Shown here piece after piece: positions 48,391-59,810 of a stretch of 64,000 nt of DNA; the first letter of the stretch is position 1, and the number at the start of each line of letters is the position of its first letter. The notes beneath the pieces are model-generated. The model saw nothing but the letters and a program-made list of their open reading frames with translations, made no database searches and was not told where the DNA came from. Location: the NCBI RefSeq assembly GCF_963855985.1, contig NC_087093.1:627501-691500 (forward strand). Reading direction: 5' to 3'. The translations under genes were made by a program, and so were the position numbers. This DNA is from Ostrinia nubilalis (taxonomy: Eukaryota; Arthropoda; Insecta; Lepidoptera; Crambidae).

Positions 48391-48640
48391 ATTATTATAA
48401 AGGCGAATGTTTGTGACTAGGCATATGTGTATTTACTTTATATCACTAATTTAAGTACAATTATTAAACTTACTTACTAAAAATCACAGTTCAATTCTTA
48501 TAAACAAATAAATTGCTAAAACAGATAGATTATATAGTCTCGAATAACATATAGGCTTCTTTTTATCCTGGAAAAATGCACAGATCCTGTAGGTTACAGA
48601 AATAGTAGTCTACGCAGGCGGAGTCGTGGGCAACAGCTAG
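48391..48640 (+). mobile_element. Helitron-like insertion inside the Harbinger transposon
   Basis: Begins CTATTATTATAAAGGCGAATG (first 20 conserved in many lepidopteran elements) and ends GGCGGAGTCGTGGGCAACAG then CTAG before T. Positions 48433-48517 closely match 48229-48319 of the surrounding Harbinger spacer. The interior therefore contains a duplicate of neighbouring sequence. The 5' boundary is uncertain. Confidence 0.5.
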
Positions 48641-48839
48641 TTAATAGTAATCTCAAACTCTTATTAAGTTATGACTAGTAAACATATTCATAGCCGTCTA
48701 AATATATTGCAGAAACACAATCAAAATGCGGATTGGAACTGCATAAAATACAAATTAAAAACAAACAGAAGTAAGGGAGGAACTAACTTATTATTTAGAA
48801 TCTGTTAGTACTTGAAAAACTTTAACATCAAAAGACTTA

Positions 48840-49849
48840 TTATTCTTTATTAATGTGAGTGTAATATTTAAGTTTTTCCTGTAATAATTGATGCTCAAGA
48901 TCCAAGTTTCTCCCTTTCTTCCGTTCGTTTTCCATTTGAACTTCATGCAGTTCAATCCGGCATTTTGATTCTGTTTCTGCAATTTCGGAAATCCTAACTT
49001 TGCTTAAATCAATTAAGCCTTCTTTGTTTAACAGTTTCCTTTTTTTTTTGATTGCTGGTGCTTTAAAATTAGGTTTTGCTTTATTTTCTTTTGCCTCTAC
49101 TTTTTTATTTTCTTTATCTTCCAATATGCCTCTAGTAGTACAAGCATGTGTATCTTCTATTTCTTCATCAAGTACCACCAATTCATATTGGATTTCTTCA
49201 TTATTTATCAATTCCTGATCTTGCGTATTTTGAGTTGATTCCTCCTCTTGAATGTTAATTAATTCACTTTTATTTGAGTCCGAGTCAAATCTGTTAACAT
49301 CGACTACAAATTCATTGGGCAACCAAGATGCTATATCATCAGCCCTATCGTCAGGCACTGATAATGGTGGACCACCGCCAGTTTTAATTTGAGCCTGCCT
49401 AGCAATGGTCTTGTCTTTCTTCGCACTGATTTTTATGAGGCTCCATTGCGATTTTAACTGGGTAATGGAGCGGTTCATACCAGCGCACATTGAATTAAAC
49501 CTGAAAAAGAAATGACAGGATTTTGAATTACAGGTAAAGGCAAAATTTTATATTGAAGGCAGAAATCAAAAGATGTACCAACGTTGTTTGTAAATCAGCC
49601 CAAGCCGCAACCTTCCGTTTATTCGTGTTAGTGTCTGTATTTTTATTTTCGATTGCATTTACTCTTTCTTTCACCAACTCTTTCAGCAAATACTGAAAAG
49701 CAAACACTAGGCGTCAAACATAAATAAAACCATGCTACAAAAATTAGTAGGCACTTTATCAGGCTAAAAATAAGTACTACCTTATCTTCCTCCAACCAGT
49801 TTTCTGATCGTTGCCTTTTAGGCGGTCTGTTCTCCTTCGTCATGGACAT
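48840..49849 (-). CDS. Harbinger Myb/SANT-like DNA-binding protein, three exons
   Basis: Minus-strand exons 49849-49781, 49692-49583 and 49500-48840 give 279 residues. The trihelix-like Myb/SANT domain runs over about the first 90 residues, with spaced aromatics at NWLEEDKYLLKELV, KVAAWADLQTTFNS and ITQLKSQWSLIK. A central acidic Ser/Asn-rich stretch follows, then a basic coiled coil at the C-terminus. Such proteins bind subterminal repeats and import the transposase into the nucleus. The second donor is GTTGGT, which keeps the frame; the alternative donor four bases later creates a stop. It faces the transposase gene. Confidence 0.82.
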
Positions 49850-50315
49850 AATTAGTATCCGATGTAACTAGCCGGGTCGTCGTAAGAGCTTATTGCAGAG
49901 TACAGGGTAAGAGGTACAGAATCCAGAACATACAATCCCAAGTTTTATAAAAGTTTGATAAAACTTGGGAGTTGATCGAAAAAACCGAAAACTTTATTAA
50001 ATTTTCGTGCCAAATGTCAATGTCAGTAAGTAAAACGTCACAGCTGCCAATTTTTTGTTTTTTTTTTCTGCGATTTGTCTATGATTTTACATGGTCCATC
50101 AAGTTAAATCACCAAAAAAGCTGTTTTCGTTCATTCTTTTTGTATAGTCTGTGGAAAGAAAATATTAAACTCTGTTTTAGCTATCAAAGGTTTATAAACG
50201 ATTATGAATAACGTTTTTTATCAGAGGTTTATAAGAGTGTTTTAAGCCTATCAAACGTTTTAGCTAATGTAGGTTTTAAACCTATATTAGCATTTTATTA
50301 TGAATAAGACCGTAA

Positions 50316-51345
50316 TAATATACCTAAGCTACTTGACATTTACCTATGTATTTAAATAAATGACCAACTTCGTGGCGGTCAACCACGCAAAAACACTCAA
50401 CCGTCATAGTTTTTGCACTCTCGGCCATTACGCAAAATGGGCTAAGCTTGAAGTTATATGAAAGCTGAAATAGTGGGCAATTTTACCACACGTCAGTTTC
50501 GGTCGCAAAGTCAGGCAAAGTCAGCGATGCAAGTTTACTAGAACCAAGTTCACGTGTTTATTTATGTTTAAAATTGCAATTTAACATTGTTCATTTGAAG
50601 CTAGAGTTAAGTCCTTTAAAATACGATGTATAGCAAGCATATCAGTAATAACTATTATTGACGGGATTGCTACCATGTACCTTAGTTTCGAGTTTCCGAT
50701 ATTTCGGCACTGTTGCTGTTATGTTAGTGACCATGAAAGTTTAAAACAATATAAGGCATATTATTCTTTAAAATTTCATTTTTGCAAGACCCTAATATGT
50801 ACCTTTCACTACTAGTCAGACTGAACTGAGCTATTTTTATTCTAAAGAGCTTATCTCCTTTAATACTTAGCAGTCAACGTGTTCTTATTCACCAACAACA
50901 TGTCTACCACAATATGTAGATATTAGTAGGTAAACTTTCCCCATTCTTGCAATACCAAGGGGCATGAGTCAGCACCCCAAGGCTGTCCAGGCCAGTGGAG
51001 CTTCCAATCCGCTAAAAGCTCCATACCGGAAATTGGAGTATTGATGAACGAATCTAGAACTTGAGGAAATTGCCAAAATGACTAATGAAGTGTCCTGAGG
51101 CTTTGACGGAGGTAAATGGGAAAGATTTCCTGAAAAAGTAAGTAGGAATAAACTCATCCTGGTAATTTTATTGAAGGGAAACGGGACTCTACATGTCTTA
51201 AATTCCTTGAAGCCTTCAGTAAAAGTAAAGAACATCTTGTATTTTCGTAAATTTATATCGCGTTACGCTATACTTTTAGATTTCATGGGATCTTGATCTT
51301 AATTTCTCTCAAATGTATCATTGTTTAATTTTTATCGACTACCAC
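50316..51345. other. nompC intron 1 without supported features
   Basis: AT-rich intron. Short frames, including one on the minus strand at 50969-51235, show no motif. Confidence 0.45.
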
Positions 51346-51349
51346 GCCC

Positions 51350-51703
51350 CCTGTTGCGCGCCCTTATGGCCAGTAGACTGACCTGGCTCACTGTGTCACC
51401 AGATTGTAGCTTGCCTATAACCTGTCTGACACTATCTGATTAATCCGTCTCGGCCACAGATCTCGACCAGAAGGGCGCGCAACCCTCATCACGCATTGGT
51501 TCCCGCTGAAAACCAGCTTCTCGGCATGACGTTTGTGTCATGTCGCGATTTTTGCTGAGCGGGCGCCTATTCAGCATATTATGTTTTTATTTATTGTTTG
51601 TTATGTTTTTATGTTTTTTTTTTATGTACTTACTCTTGCCTTGTATACCTTAATTTATAATTATGCTGAATAAAGACTTTCTTATTCTTATTCTTATTCA
51701 TAG
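51350..51703 (+). mobile_element. LINE 3' end with TTATTC tail
   Basis: A GC-richer 3' segment (GAGCGGGCGCCTATTCAGCAT) leads to CTTGCCTTGTATACC, an AATAAA and a (CTTATT)n tail. This is the usual 3' end of a lepidopteran R1/Jockey-like LINE. No protein remains. Confidence 0.55.
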
Positions 51704-51752
51704 TTGAAAAAAGCCGACTGGAAACGAAAAATTGGCGCGTATGATAATTTTC

Positions 51753-51934
51753 TCGAGTGGCGAACACGGGCTGGAAGACGTAGCGTGGGCAGGCCTCCTA
51801 CTAGGTGGACCGACGATCTGGTAAAGGTCGCGGGAAGAGCCTGGATGCGGGCAGCACAGGACCGTTCATTATGGAAAACCTTGGGGGAGGACTTTGTCCA
51901 GCAGTGGACGTCATTTGGCTGAAACGAACGAACG
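51753..51934 (+). mobile_element. 5'-truncated RTE LINE tail with target duplication
   Basis: Encodes the last residues of an RTE reverse transcriptase (RTRAGRRSVGRPPTRWTDDL..VAGRAWMRAAQDRSLW) and the GAAACGAACGAACG tail. It is flanked by the 12-bp duplication ATGATAATTTTC (51741-51752, 51935-51946). Confidence 0.8.
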
Positions 51935-51949
51935 ATGATAATTTTCACA

Positions 51950-53394
51950 ACTGCAGCAGTACAATGACAATATTAAGTAAGTAATTAAATCACTTACTTA
52001 ATGGCTGAATACGATAATCTAACCTCAAGTGCCTCAAGTAAGGTACGCCGGGGTTTCGTGCGGAAATACAATATTTTATTATAACATCAGCAGTACGAAT
52101 GTGCCAGTTCAGAAATAGCCGACAGAGCGGCCCGAATTACTGCCATTATGAGCCGAACCCGCTGCATCGGGTGGGGCTCCTGAAAAATTGCTATGCGGCA
52201 GAGAAATGGCATTGCATTTGCGAAATACAGATTCAAGATTTCCGCAGCGAGATAATAAAACAAATTCACCAGTGAAGCCTCGTCGGTAAATCCTAGTGGA
52301 ATGAGGGATAAATGCAAAATAATATTTATTTAGGTATTTATTGGACTATCAACATGAGATACAGTGTGGTAATACTTACAAAAAAAAATAAGATAACAAT
52401 ATAACAGATTTTCTCAGTGATCAAGATAATTAAAAGTCCTTTCTTTTATATGGGGGTACCGTATATCCATACGCTAGGCTGAGATGGCGAAAGGTAAATA
52501 AAACTACATTACGGTCGTAGCGTGTATCGCGTCTCCAAAATCTGATAAAACACCGCTTCGCGCCGATAGCATGATTTTTGGATACGTTGTACCACAGGTT
52601 GGAAACAAAGCAATTAGAACATGGAATAAACTAGACTACTAGAGTTTGCAAATAATTAACTACATAAGTAGGATTATAATTTTTTCACTACGGCCATCGG
52701 TCGACACATTTATAGGCTCAAAAGGGCTGGTGAAACAGCAATATTGCAAATGACAATCGCAACGACCATCGCCAACGTTCCTCATGCATCCAGCCTGTCT
52801 AGGCGATGTTCTGTGCATCCTTGAACTTCAGCAGTAAGTCAAAGTGCAGTAAGTGCTGCGAGCGGCGATGATTACGCCAATTACTGGCGCGCACTCCGCG
52901 GTAATCACGACGAGAGCCTTCTGATGCGCCGCTGGCACAAGTTGTAGGAGTAGCGGACCTACTGCGGCCACTGAAACGTTCTATTTTCGAATCTCAATCA
53001 AATATTTTTTAATATTAATTTATTTTTAATTGATCATTTTCATTGAAATCTTGCCAGTGACTTGATTTTCAGTTATTGTTTTTTTCTTTTTTATGGCTCA
53101 TGCGGATTATTCATTTATTCTTGTTGAGGGGCTATGAAGCCTTTTTTCTTGATTATTAATTAACTATTCTTCAGTATTTTTTTGTGCTATTAGTTTTTTC
53201 TGCTATCGAGCTTATGTTTAACTATCTCCCCAGTAATAGAATAGCTAGTCTTTCTTTTTCTATACATACATGTTAAAACTTTATAAAAATAGTCTACATT
53301 AAATTAATGATGTACGTAATTAGTTAAAATAGTAAGACACGGTTCTAAACGCAATGTTTATTAATGAGTTACATTATAATGACCCGTGTATTAC
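51950..53394. other. nompC intron 1 without supported features
   Basis: A GC-richer patch at 52110-52290 and another at 52800-52970 carry no recognisable protein. The rest is AT-rich. Confidence 0.4.
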
Positions 53395-53734
53395 TACACT
53401 CGCGAGCAAAACTATGGAATCACTTACATGAAGTTGTTTCCACGCGATCTTGTGTACTAACGAATTTGTTAGTAACAAAAAAAGTGGCACCATTTTAAAG
53501 ATTAAACTTTTACCTTTTAATTGATACCAAATTCATTTAAATCACACCGGTATTTAAAAAGATATCCCGGCTGATGTGAAGAAGTAAGGAAAAAGACATG
53601 TATCAACTGTTTGATACGTCGCGAGTTGCGGCCTACTTACCCCCTATAAAAACACGTGTTTTCGGATTTTTGCTTTCACACGTTGATCTATACACATCTC
53701 CGCTTTTTTTGACACTTTACCTGCTATTCTACAC

Positions 53735-53942
53735 CTACAGAAGCAGCACAAATCGTTGCACTATTGCAAAAAGGGCTCAGCCAGCAGGCTGTCGCACGTC
53801 AGTTCCACATAAGCCAGTCCTGGGTTTCGAAAGTTTTAAGACGCTTTCGGGAGACTGGTGGCTTTATCCCGAGACCAAGTTCTGAACAGCGCCGGTGCAT
53901 ATCGCAGAGGGATGACCGTTTTTTCATGTCAACCTCTCTATG
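53735..53942 (+). pseudogene. Tc1 transposase N-terminus, left arm
   Basis: The frame EAAQIVALLQKGLSQQAVAR continues through a helix-turn-helix (HISQSWVSKVLRRF) and ETGGFIPRPSSEQ to a stop. This is the N-terminal DNA-binding (paired-like) domain of a Tc1-type transposase; the DDE core is missing. Confidence 0.75.
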
Positions 53943-54484
53943 AAATCATCATTTGAGTGGTATCGACGGCCAGCAAGAGCTCAGAAATGTTCGTAGGATA
54001 GCTGTTAGCGTGTGGACAGATCGTCTATGATATAAGCAATAGAATTTGACTCCAAAAAGGCCTGCCACAGGCTCGAAACTGACGGCAGGTCACCGACAAG
54101 CACGCTTTCAATTAACTCGCACTTATTTTGATGGGTAGGCGAGTAATGGAGGCGAGTTTTGTTCTCCGATGAATGCAGACTGTGTTTGCAGTGCAGCAGT
54201 TGACGAGGTCGGGTCTATAGGCAGCCTGGGGAGCGATTTGTGCAGTGCTGGTTCGCTGAAACAGTGGCTTATCGGGGTGGCTTGCTCGACTTCCCATCGA
54301 GATGTGTACGAGCAAATTGAAAGCGTGCTTATCGGTGACCTGCCGTCAGTTTCGAGCCTGTGGCAGGCCTTTTTGGAGTCACATTCTATTGCTTATATCT
54401 TAGACGAACTGTCCACACGCTAACAGCTATCTTACGAACATTTCTGAGCTCTTGCTGGACATCGATACCAGTCAAATGACGATT

Positions 54485-54700
54485 TCATAGAGAGGTTGGC
54501 ATGAAAAAACGGTCATCCTTCTGTGATGTGCACTGGCGCTGTTCAGAACTTGGTCTCGGGATAAAGCCACCAGTCTCCAGAAAGCGTCTTAAAACTTTCG
54601 AAACCCAGGACTGGCTTATGTGGAGCTGACATGCGACAGCCCGCTGGCTGAGCCCTGCTTGCAATAGTGCAAGGATTTGTGCTGCTTCTGAAGGTGTAGA
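54485..54700 (-). pseudogene. Tc1 transposase N-terminus, right arm
   Basis: Mirror copy of the left-arm frame: EAAQILALLQAGLSQRAVAC, HISQSWVSKVLRRF, ETGGFIPRPSSEQ. About one residue in ten differs from the left arm, so the arms have diverged somewhat since the inversion. Truncated before any catalytic residue. Confidence 0.75.
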
Positions 54701-55812
54701 ATCCCAGGTAAAGTGTGAAAAGAAGCTGAGATGTGTATGGATCAACGTGTGAAAGCAAAAATCCGAAAACACGTGCTTTTATAGGGGGTAAATGGGCCGC
54801 AACTCGCGACGTATCAGACAGTTGATACATGTCTTTTTCCTTACTTCTTCACATCAGCCGCGATATCTTTTTGAATACTGGTGTGATTTAAATGAATTTG
54901 GTATCAATTTAAAGGTAAAAGTTTAATCTTTAAAATGGTGCCACTTTTTTGTTACTAACAAATTCGTTAGTACACAAGATCGCGTGGAAACAACTTCATG
55001 TAAGTGATTCCATAGTTTTGCTCGCGAGTGTATTTTAGTTGAAATAGAACGCGAAAGTTTAAAATCTTATTGTACGTAATTAGTGATTTTATTTTTATTT
55101 ATGAGGAATTTACCTAGTGTCCAATCATGAGATTAAAAAAGCTTTCAAAATCATGTTGTACACGGGTTTTCAAGCTAAGTTTAAAATAGCAAATCACATA
55201 ATCTTTTGTTTGGAAAGATTGCTACCTATCCATAATAAGACCACTTAACTAAATTGTACCAGCTTAACTGTTTGTTTTCTTTATAATCAAAAGACAAAAC
55301 TGTGATTTTTTTTTGTTCTTTTGAGTGTTTCTTTTTATTTTACTTTAGGCAGGTATTAGCACCTCATCTACTTTTATTAAATCGCACCTTCGGTAGAACA
55401 AGGGCACAATTGCACTTTTTGCAATTTTACAGGAGAGCTATTTTAAGATTTTTATTGGATTTAATATGGTCTAGCTCTGATAATATTCCTGTAAAGTGGT
55501 CCACCTTTGCATGACATAAACTATATACTATATACTTTTTACGCGCATTGCTTGCAAGAATAAAAAGCTTTTAGTTTTTTTTTTATTAATTTTTATTTCA
55601 AGGAGGGGATTCATTTATGCCCTTGTTCCACCAATATCTAAATTATTTTGTAGTTATGACCAATTTGAGCTTTAATTTAGGATGATGTTAAAATAAAAAT
55701 AAGCAGTGTTTTTGCATAAATAATGTATTTTTTTATTAGTTTAAAAGTGTGTAGTAACTTCACACAAAAAAAGCGAATAAAACTTAGAGATAACATGACT
55801 TTTTAGTATCTA

Positions 55813-56007
55813 TCTATAGAAAAGCGAAAGGTCACTGATCGACTCACTCATCACAAAATGTCAGAAACTATAACACCTACAAACTTGAAATTTGGCAGGT
55901 AGGTTCCTTATAGGATGTAGACATCCGCTAAGAAAGGATTTTACGAAACTCCAACCCTGAGGGGGTTAGACGGGGTACACGCGTACGAAGTCGTGGGCGG
56001 CCGTTAG
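55813..56007 (+). mobile_element. Helitron-like 3' fragment nested in the 55383 element
   Basis: Contains AACTTGAAATTTGGCAGGTA and ends ACGCGTACGAAGTCGTGGGC..CCGTTAG, closely matching the 3' end of the Helitron at 1760-2254 (CGCGTACGAAGTCGCAGGCG..CTAG). Confidence 0.5.
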
Positions 56008-56295
56008 TTCTTTAATCAGCCTTCACTCTTTTGTAACTACTGTTCCAAAACAAATTTACTTAGCAAAACTCTGGAAATATTATTATGCTCGTAATTACTT
56101 ATAAAATAATAGAATTTTAATAAAAATAACTTGAATTTAACAAAAAAATAGTCTCTTTATGTTTTATTCAGTACCTACACTGTTTTTAATTATAACTTAA
56201 TCCTTTTATAATGGAGTTTTAGTTAAATTGTTAAATTTCTAAGCACATTTTTTGGAATTGCACCCGACTTTAAGACCAAAGAATAAAAAAAATTG

Positions 56296-56481
56296 GACGG
56301 ACAAGGACATAACTGTCTGAACGACTTTTTTCCTCCAATTTTTGAATTACTTACTAGGCATAAGTGTGATAGATGTGGCCTTGTCACTCCAGAAACCAAA
56401 AACATTAAAGGGCATATTCACCATTGCGGCGTTAGCGCTCCAAATGACAAGTACTTCATTCCCCGCCGACGGCGCAACTGA
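56296..56481 (+). pseudogene. Zinc-finger-like ORF remnant
   Basis: A 61-codon frame contains HKCDRCGLVTPETKNIKGHI followed by HHCG, a C2HH/C2HC spacing (C-x2-C ... H-x3-H). A stop lies just upstream and there is no ATG, so it may be an exon or a remnant of the host transposon's protein. The zinc-finger reading is an inference from spacing only. Confidence 0.35.
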
Positions 56482-56810
56482 CCAATGAGACTTTGTCGCG
56501 TCAGAACAGTAAAATAAAAGCGCTAATAAGACAAAGCCGCTTTTTGCCCCTGGCAGTTTTTTGAAGGAATTAAACTGGTTTCTTTGTCTCTACAGTTGAA
56601 AACACATTTTTAAAGTATTTCTGCATACTTAACTCATTTTTGCAATTTTTGACAATTGTGCCCTTGTTCTACCGAAGGTGCGAAATGTAAATCTTGTTCA
56701 GAATTATTAATATCTGTCTATTCAGCCTTTAGTAGCTAGCATCTCGTAAATTGTACCTACCACACGCCCTTCTTGAATACTTATCAGCACGAAACTGAAC
56801 CGGCCGCTTG

Positions 56811-57262
56811 AAAATAAAACCGACTTCAAATGCGTGAACACAAATAATACCTATTCAACAAAAAAATAATCGTTCAAATTGGTTCATAATCGGCGGAGAT
56901 ATTGCGTATAAAAAAGTTCATCCCCAATTTTCCACCCTTGGGGGTGAAATATTTTCTTCAAATTCGCATGAAACCACCCTTTTGATAATACCTATTCAAC
57001 AAAAAAACAATCGTTCAAATTGGTTTATAATCGGCGGAGATATTGCGTATAAAAAAGTTCATCCCCAATTTTCCACCCTTGGGGGTTGTTTTTTCTATTA
57101 TTAAATTTAAATGGGACCACCCTTGAGGTATTACCTATACGCCGAAAAAAGATTTGTTCAAATCGGTTCATAATTGGCGGAGGTATCGCGTAACAAACAT
57201 AGAAAAAAAAAACATACGGGTCGAATTGATAACCTCCTCCTTTTTTGAAGTCGGTTGAAAAT
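56811..57262. mobile_element. CCGACTTCAAA interspersed repeat, copy 2
   Basis: Near-identical to 41854-42274 apart from a rearranged left part. It has the same inverted tips (ACCGACTTCAAATGCG / TTTGAAGTCGGTT) and the internal TTGCGTATAAAAAAGTTCAT block twice. Confidence 0.65.
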
Positions 57263-58121
57263 GAAAACGTAAGTCGATTGAACCAAGGCGGGGGCGGGAC
57301 GAGCTCTCTTTTGCTTTTAATTACAAATCAACAGTTGCATCAATAGGATTAATAGTAGAAATAACACATATTTGGGACACAAGCACTTATCGACACATAT
57401 TTCTATACATCAATAGTTTTCCTTGTAGCTTTTGAGTAGGTAAAAATTAAAAAACTGTAAACTTTATCTTTGTTTATAAGTATGCGATAGATTGCTTATT
57501 GTTGTTGTATGGAAATTCAATTGATAATGATAAAACGTTGTCATCAATATCGTCCGAATTCTAAATCATAATAACGTTTAACACATATTAATCCTGTTCT
57601 TATCGCCCCTCTACATTTTATTATCGCGAAAGGAAATTACATCGATATCAACGAGTCCAATCTAGAACTTTACATTGCATATTCTAGGAAATTCATTATT
57701 GCGATTGAAGATACCTACAATGTATTTGTTTCTTGGACTGTTCATTTAAGGTGATTTAAAAAATATAACTATTTATTAAGAAAATCTATGACATTCATCC
57801 TAGACTAGGGGTTCGTCGCATAGCAGAAGTAGCGGCCGCACGCGGATGCCTCCTTGGTCGCGCGACACTGGCCGCCAAGAAACTGCATTCTTTTTTCTCG
57901 ACGACCAATATCGACCTTCTTTTGTTTTATTTTCCCTCATGACTCGATTTTCTCACGTAGTCGTGGAATTACGACTCGAATTTGTAATTAAAATATTCAC
58001 GTTTTTAGCCAATCGAGTTTTAAGAAATCGAGAACAAAAGAATAATTACGCATACCCTAATGTAAAAATTGTGAAATACAAGGTGCGACACTTCAATAGT
58101 AGTGATGTTATAACACATTTT
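57263..58121. other. nompC intron 1 without supported features
   Basis: The 98-codon plus frame at 57846-58142 is without motif and runs into the LINE insertion; treated as non-coding. Confidence 0.4.
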
Positions 58122-58133
58122 AAAATACGTTGC

Positions 58134-58604
58134 GTGGCTTAGACGAAGGTACTACTAATCATATTTTCTTCAACTGTCCAAACGTAGGTTCCTCCTTATT
58201 AGATTTCCTCCCTGAAAGCGTCCCTCGCCCTACTAATATTAAATGTTTATTAAACTCAATGAATCCCCCGCTTTTAAAACAGTTATCAAAATTTATCCAA
58301 TCCCGCAAAATTCGTTTGTAGGTAATCCAAATTATTTTCCCCCTCCCAACCTTCCTCCTTTCCTACCCTCTTTCTTCCATTTATTTTAATCGGTATTATG
58401 TATATATTTGTGTTGTCTCAATTTGTGATGTCTTTTTTGTTTAAGGTACTCACACAAATAATTTAGCTTAACATTTTAAACTTAAACATTTTTGAATTTT
58501 ATAAAACCCTGTAAACTTTGTCAAAGCTGATTACGTGACATTGGCGAAATCGTGGTTCTCAAAACCAAGTTGTGGCCAAAATATAAGAAGAAGAAGAAGA
58601 AGAA
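58134..58604 (+). mobile_element. 5'-truncated LINE insertion 44 bp upstream of nompC exon 2
   Basis: Starts inside the C-terminus of a LINE protein: GLDEGTTNHIFFNCPNVGSS, a Cys/His motif (EG..HIFF.CP) typical of I/Jockey/R1-type ORF2 ends. The frame runs to a stop at 58319-58321, then a 3' UTR and an AAG/GAA microsatellite tail. The 12-bp duplication AAAATACGTTGC (58122-58133, 58605-58616) proves target-primed insertion. Confidence 0.82.
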
Positions 58605-58647
58605 GAAAATACGTTGCAATTTTTAACATTGTGTCGTTCTGTTTCAG

Positions 58648-58749
58648 ACAACAGGCATGACCCCGCTGATGTTCGCGGTGAAGGACAACCGGACCTCCTT
58701 CGTGGAGCGGCTCATCGAGCTAGGGTCAGACGTCGGCGCCAGGAACAAT
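58648..58749 (+). CDS. nompC: nompC exon 2 (first ankyrin repeat)
   Basis: 34 codons between TTTCAG and GTAAGT, phase 0 at both sides: TTGMTPLMFAVKDNRTSFVE then RLIELGSDVGARNN. This is an ankyrin repeat (TPLMxAxxxN...LIELGxDV) and matches the first repeat of Drosophila NompC closely. It joins exon 1 after an intron of about 38.4 kb. Confidence 0.9.
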
Positions 58750-59810
58750 GTAAGTATTAATGATAACTATCAAAAAGCTGATATGGCTAACTCAGCCAAA
58801 TCATACATGGCTACCTATCCTCTTAGGCTGGAATGCACCATCTTATTTTAACTTAACAGACGTCAAAACCTGTCAAACTCCATACAAAAACCACCGATAT
58901 ACACTCGGCATCAAATAAATCGCACCTCCCGCGACAAGCACTTATCAAACGTATGCATCCCCACATCCCACCAACATTGGTATCATTTGAAAGCCTAGTT
59001 CTAAACTTCATTTCATTAAAGGAAAGGTTTTTACCTCAAAAATGTGTCTTTACAAGGATCCAGAGTCACTTCTTCAAAAAATAGGTAGTTACGCTATAGC
59101 CATTTTTTATGACTATAAAACTGTTAAGTGGGGATTAATCGCTATCCATCTGTTAAAGAGGACACGTGAGATCTTTATTTGGTTTTATAACCATAAAAAT
59201 TGGTCTTATTGATCCCAGAGGTGAGCCCAAAGTGAGGTCTATTTTCAAGTCACATTTATGGTATATGTTGATCATTTATTTAGAAATGAAATGTATTTTT
59301 CTTTAAGGATATTTATTGGGCTTTCAAATAACACCAATATTGTTGGGGTACCTTAATTGTGTCAGAAGAAAATCTTTAAAGTTCGCGTCGCGGAAGGTGC
59401 GGTTTATTTGATGTTGAGTGTAGTTACGGTTAAATTTAGGTGGTGCAACTCAGCCGTAGTCTTTTATCTGCTATCCACAGAGACGTACCTTCATAGAAAC
59501 CAAGCGTATAAGACCTATACTTAAGCTACGCCTCAAGGACAGGCCTCAATCTCACATCACTATCTCAAACAAAATGCTGAGCGATCGCTAAACGAGAAAA
59601 GATATCAGAACTCTGTAAATAATCCGCTGTATGGTGCCCCGTAACACAAGCTCTGCTTAGTTTGGGGCTAGAAACGTACCTAGTGTAAAAATGTCCCAAG
59701 ATGTAGGTGAAGTCTAGACAATGAGACTATGTTATTCTGAACTTTGTTACGTCTTGTTAGAATAGTGTAATTGGTACTACCATTCTATTAATTAACAAAT
59801 AAATAAATAA
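58750..59810. other. nompC intron 2, left part
   Basis: AT-rich intron. At 59640-59710 a repeat fragment (CAAGCTCTGCTTAGTTTGGG) recurs near 63940. Confidence 0.45.

Larger units (their letters stand above)
46362..50312. mobile_element. Complete PIF/Harbinger transposon, 3951 bp, apparently intact
   Basis: The inverted ends CGGTCTTATTCATAA / complement are flanked by TAA (46359-46361 and 50313-50315), the Harbinger target preference. Subterminal TTTATAAACGTTTGATAA-like repeats are present at both ends. It encodes both standard Harbinger proteins in convergent orientation: a DDE transposase and a Myb/SANT-like protein. Neither shows a stop or frameshift. A Helitron-like insertion sits in the spacer between the genes. 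Confidence 0.92.
53397..55030. mobile_element. Palindromic Tc1-type element with two opposed transposase heads
   Basis: The ends CACTCGCGAGCAAAACTATG and the complement are flanked by TA. The two halves (about 53397-54116 and 54309-55030) are near-identical inverted repeats of about 720 bases, separated by about 190 bases of unique centre. Each half carries the 5' end of a Tc1-like transposase. Total length 1634 bp. The catalytic parts are absent, so movement would need a transposase supplied by another copy. Confidence 0.85.
55383..56682. mobile_element. Unclassified DNA transposon, 30-bp perfect TIRs
   Basis: Perfect 30-bp inverted ends begin CGCACCTTCGGTAGAACAAG and are flanked by the 4-bp duplication AAAT (55379-55382, 56683-56686). 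A subterminal variant of the end motif (GCCCTTGTTCCACC) occurs at 55619. The interior has a small zinc-finger-like frame and a Helitron 3' end, and no recognisable transposase. The superfamily is not assigned. Confidence 0.75.

Noticed and set aside
57846..58142. 98-codon plus-strand frame near nompC exon 2
   Set aside because: No motif, and it ends across the target duplication of a LINE insertion.
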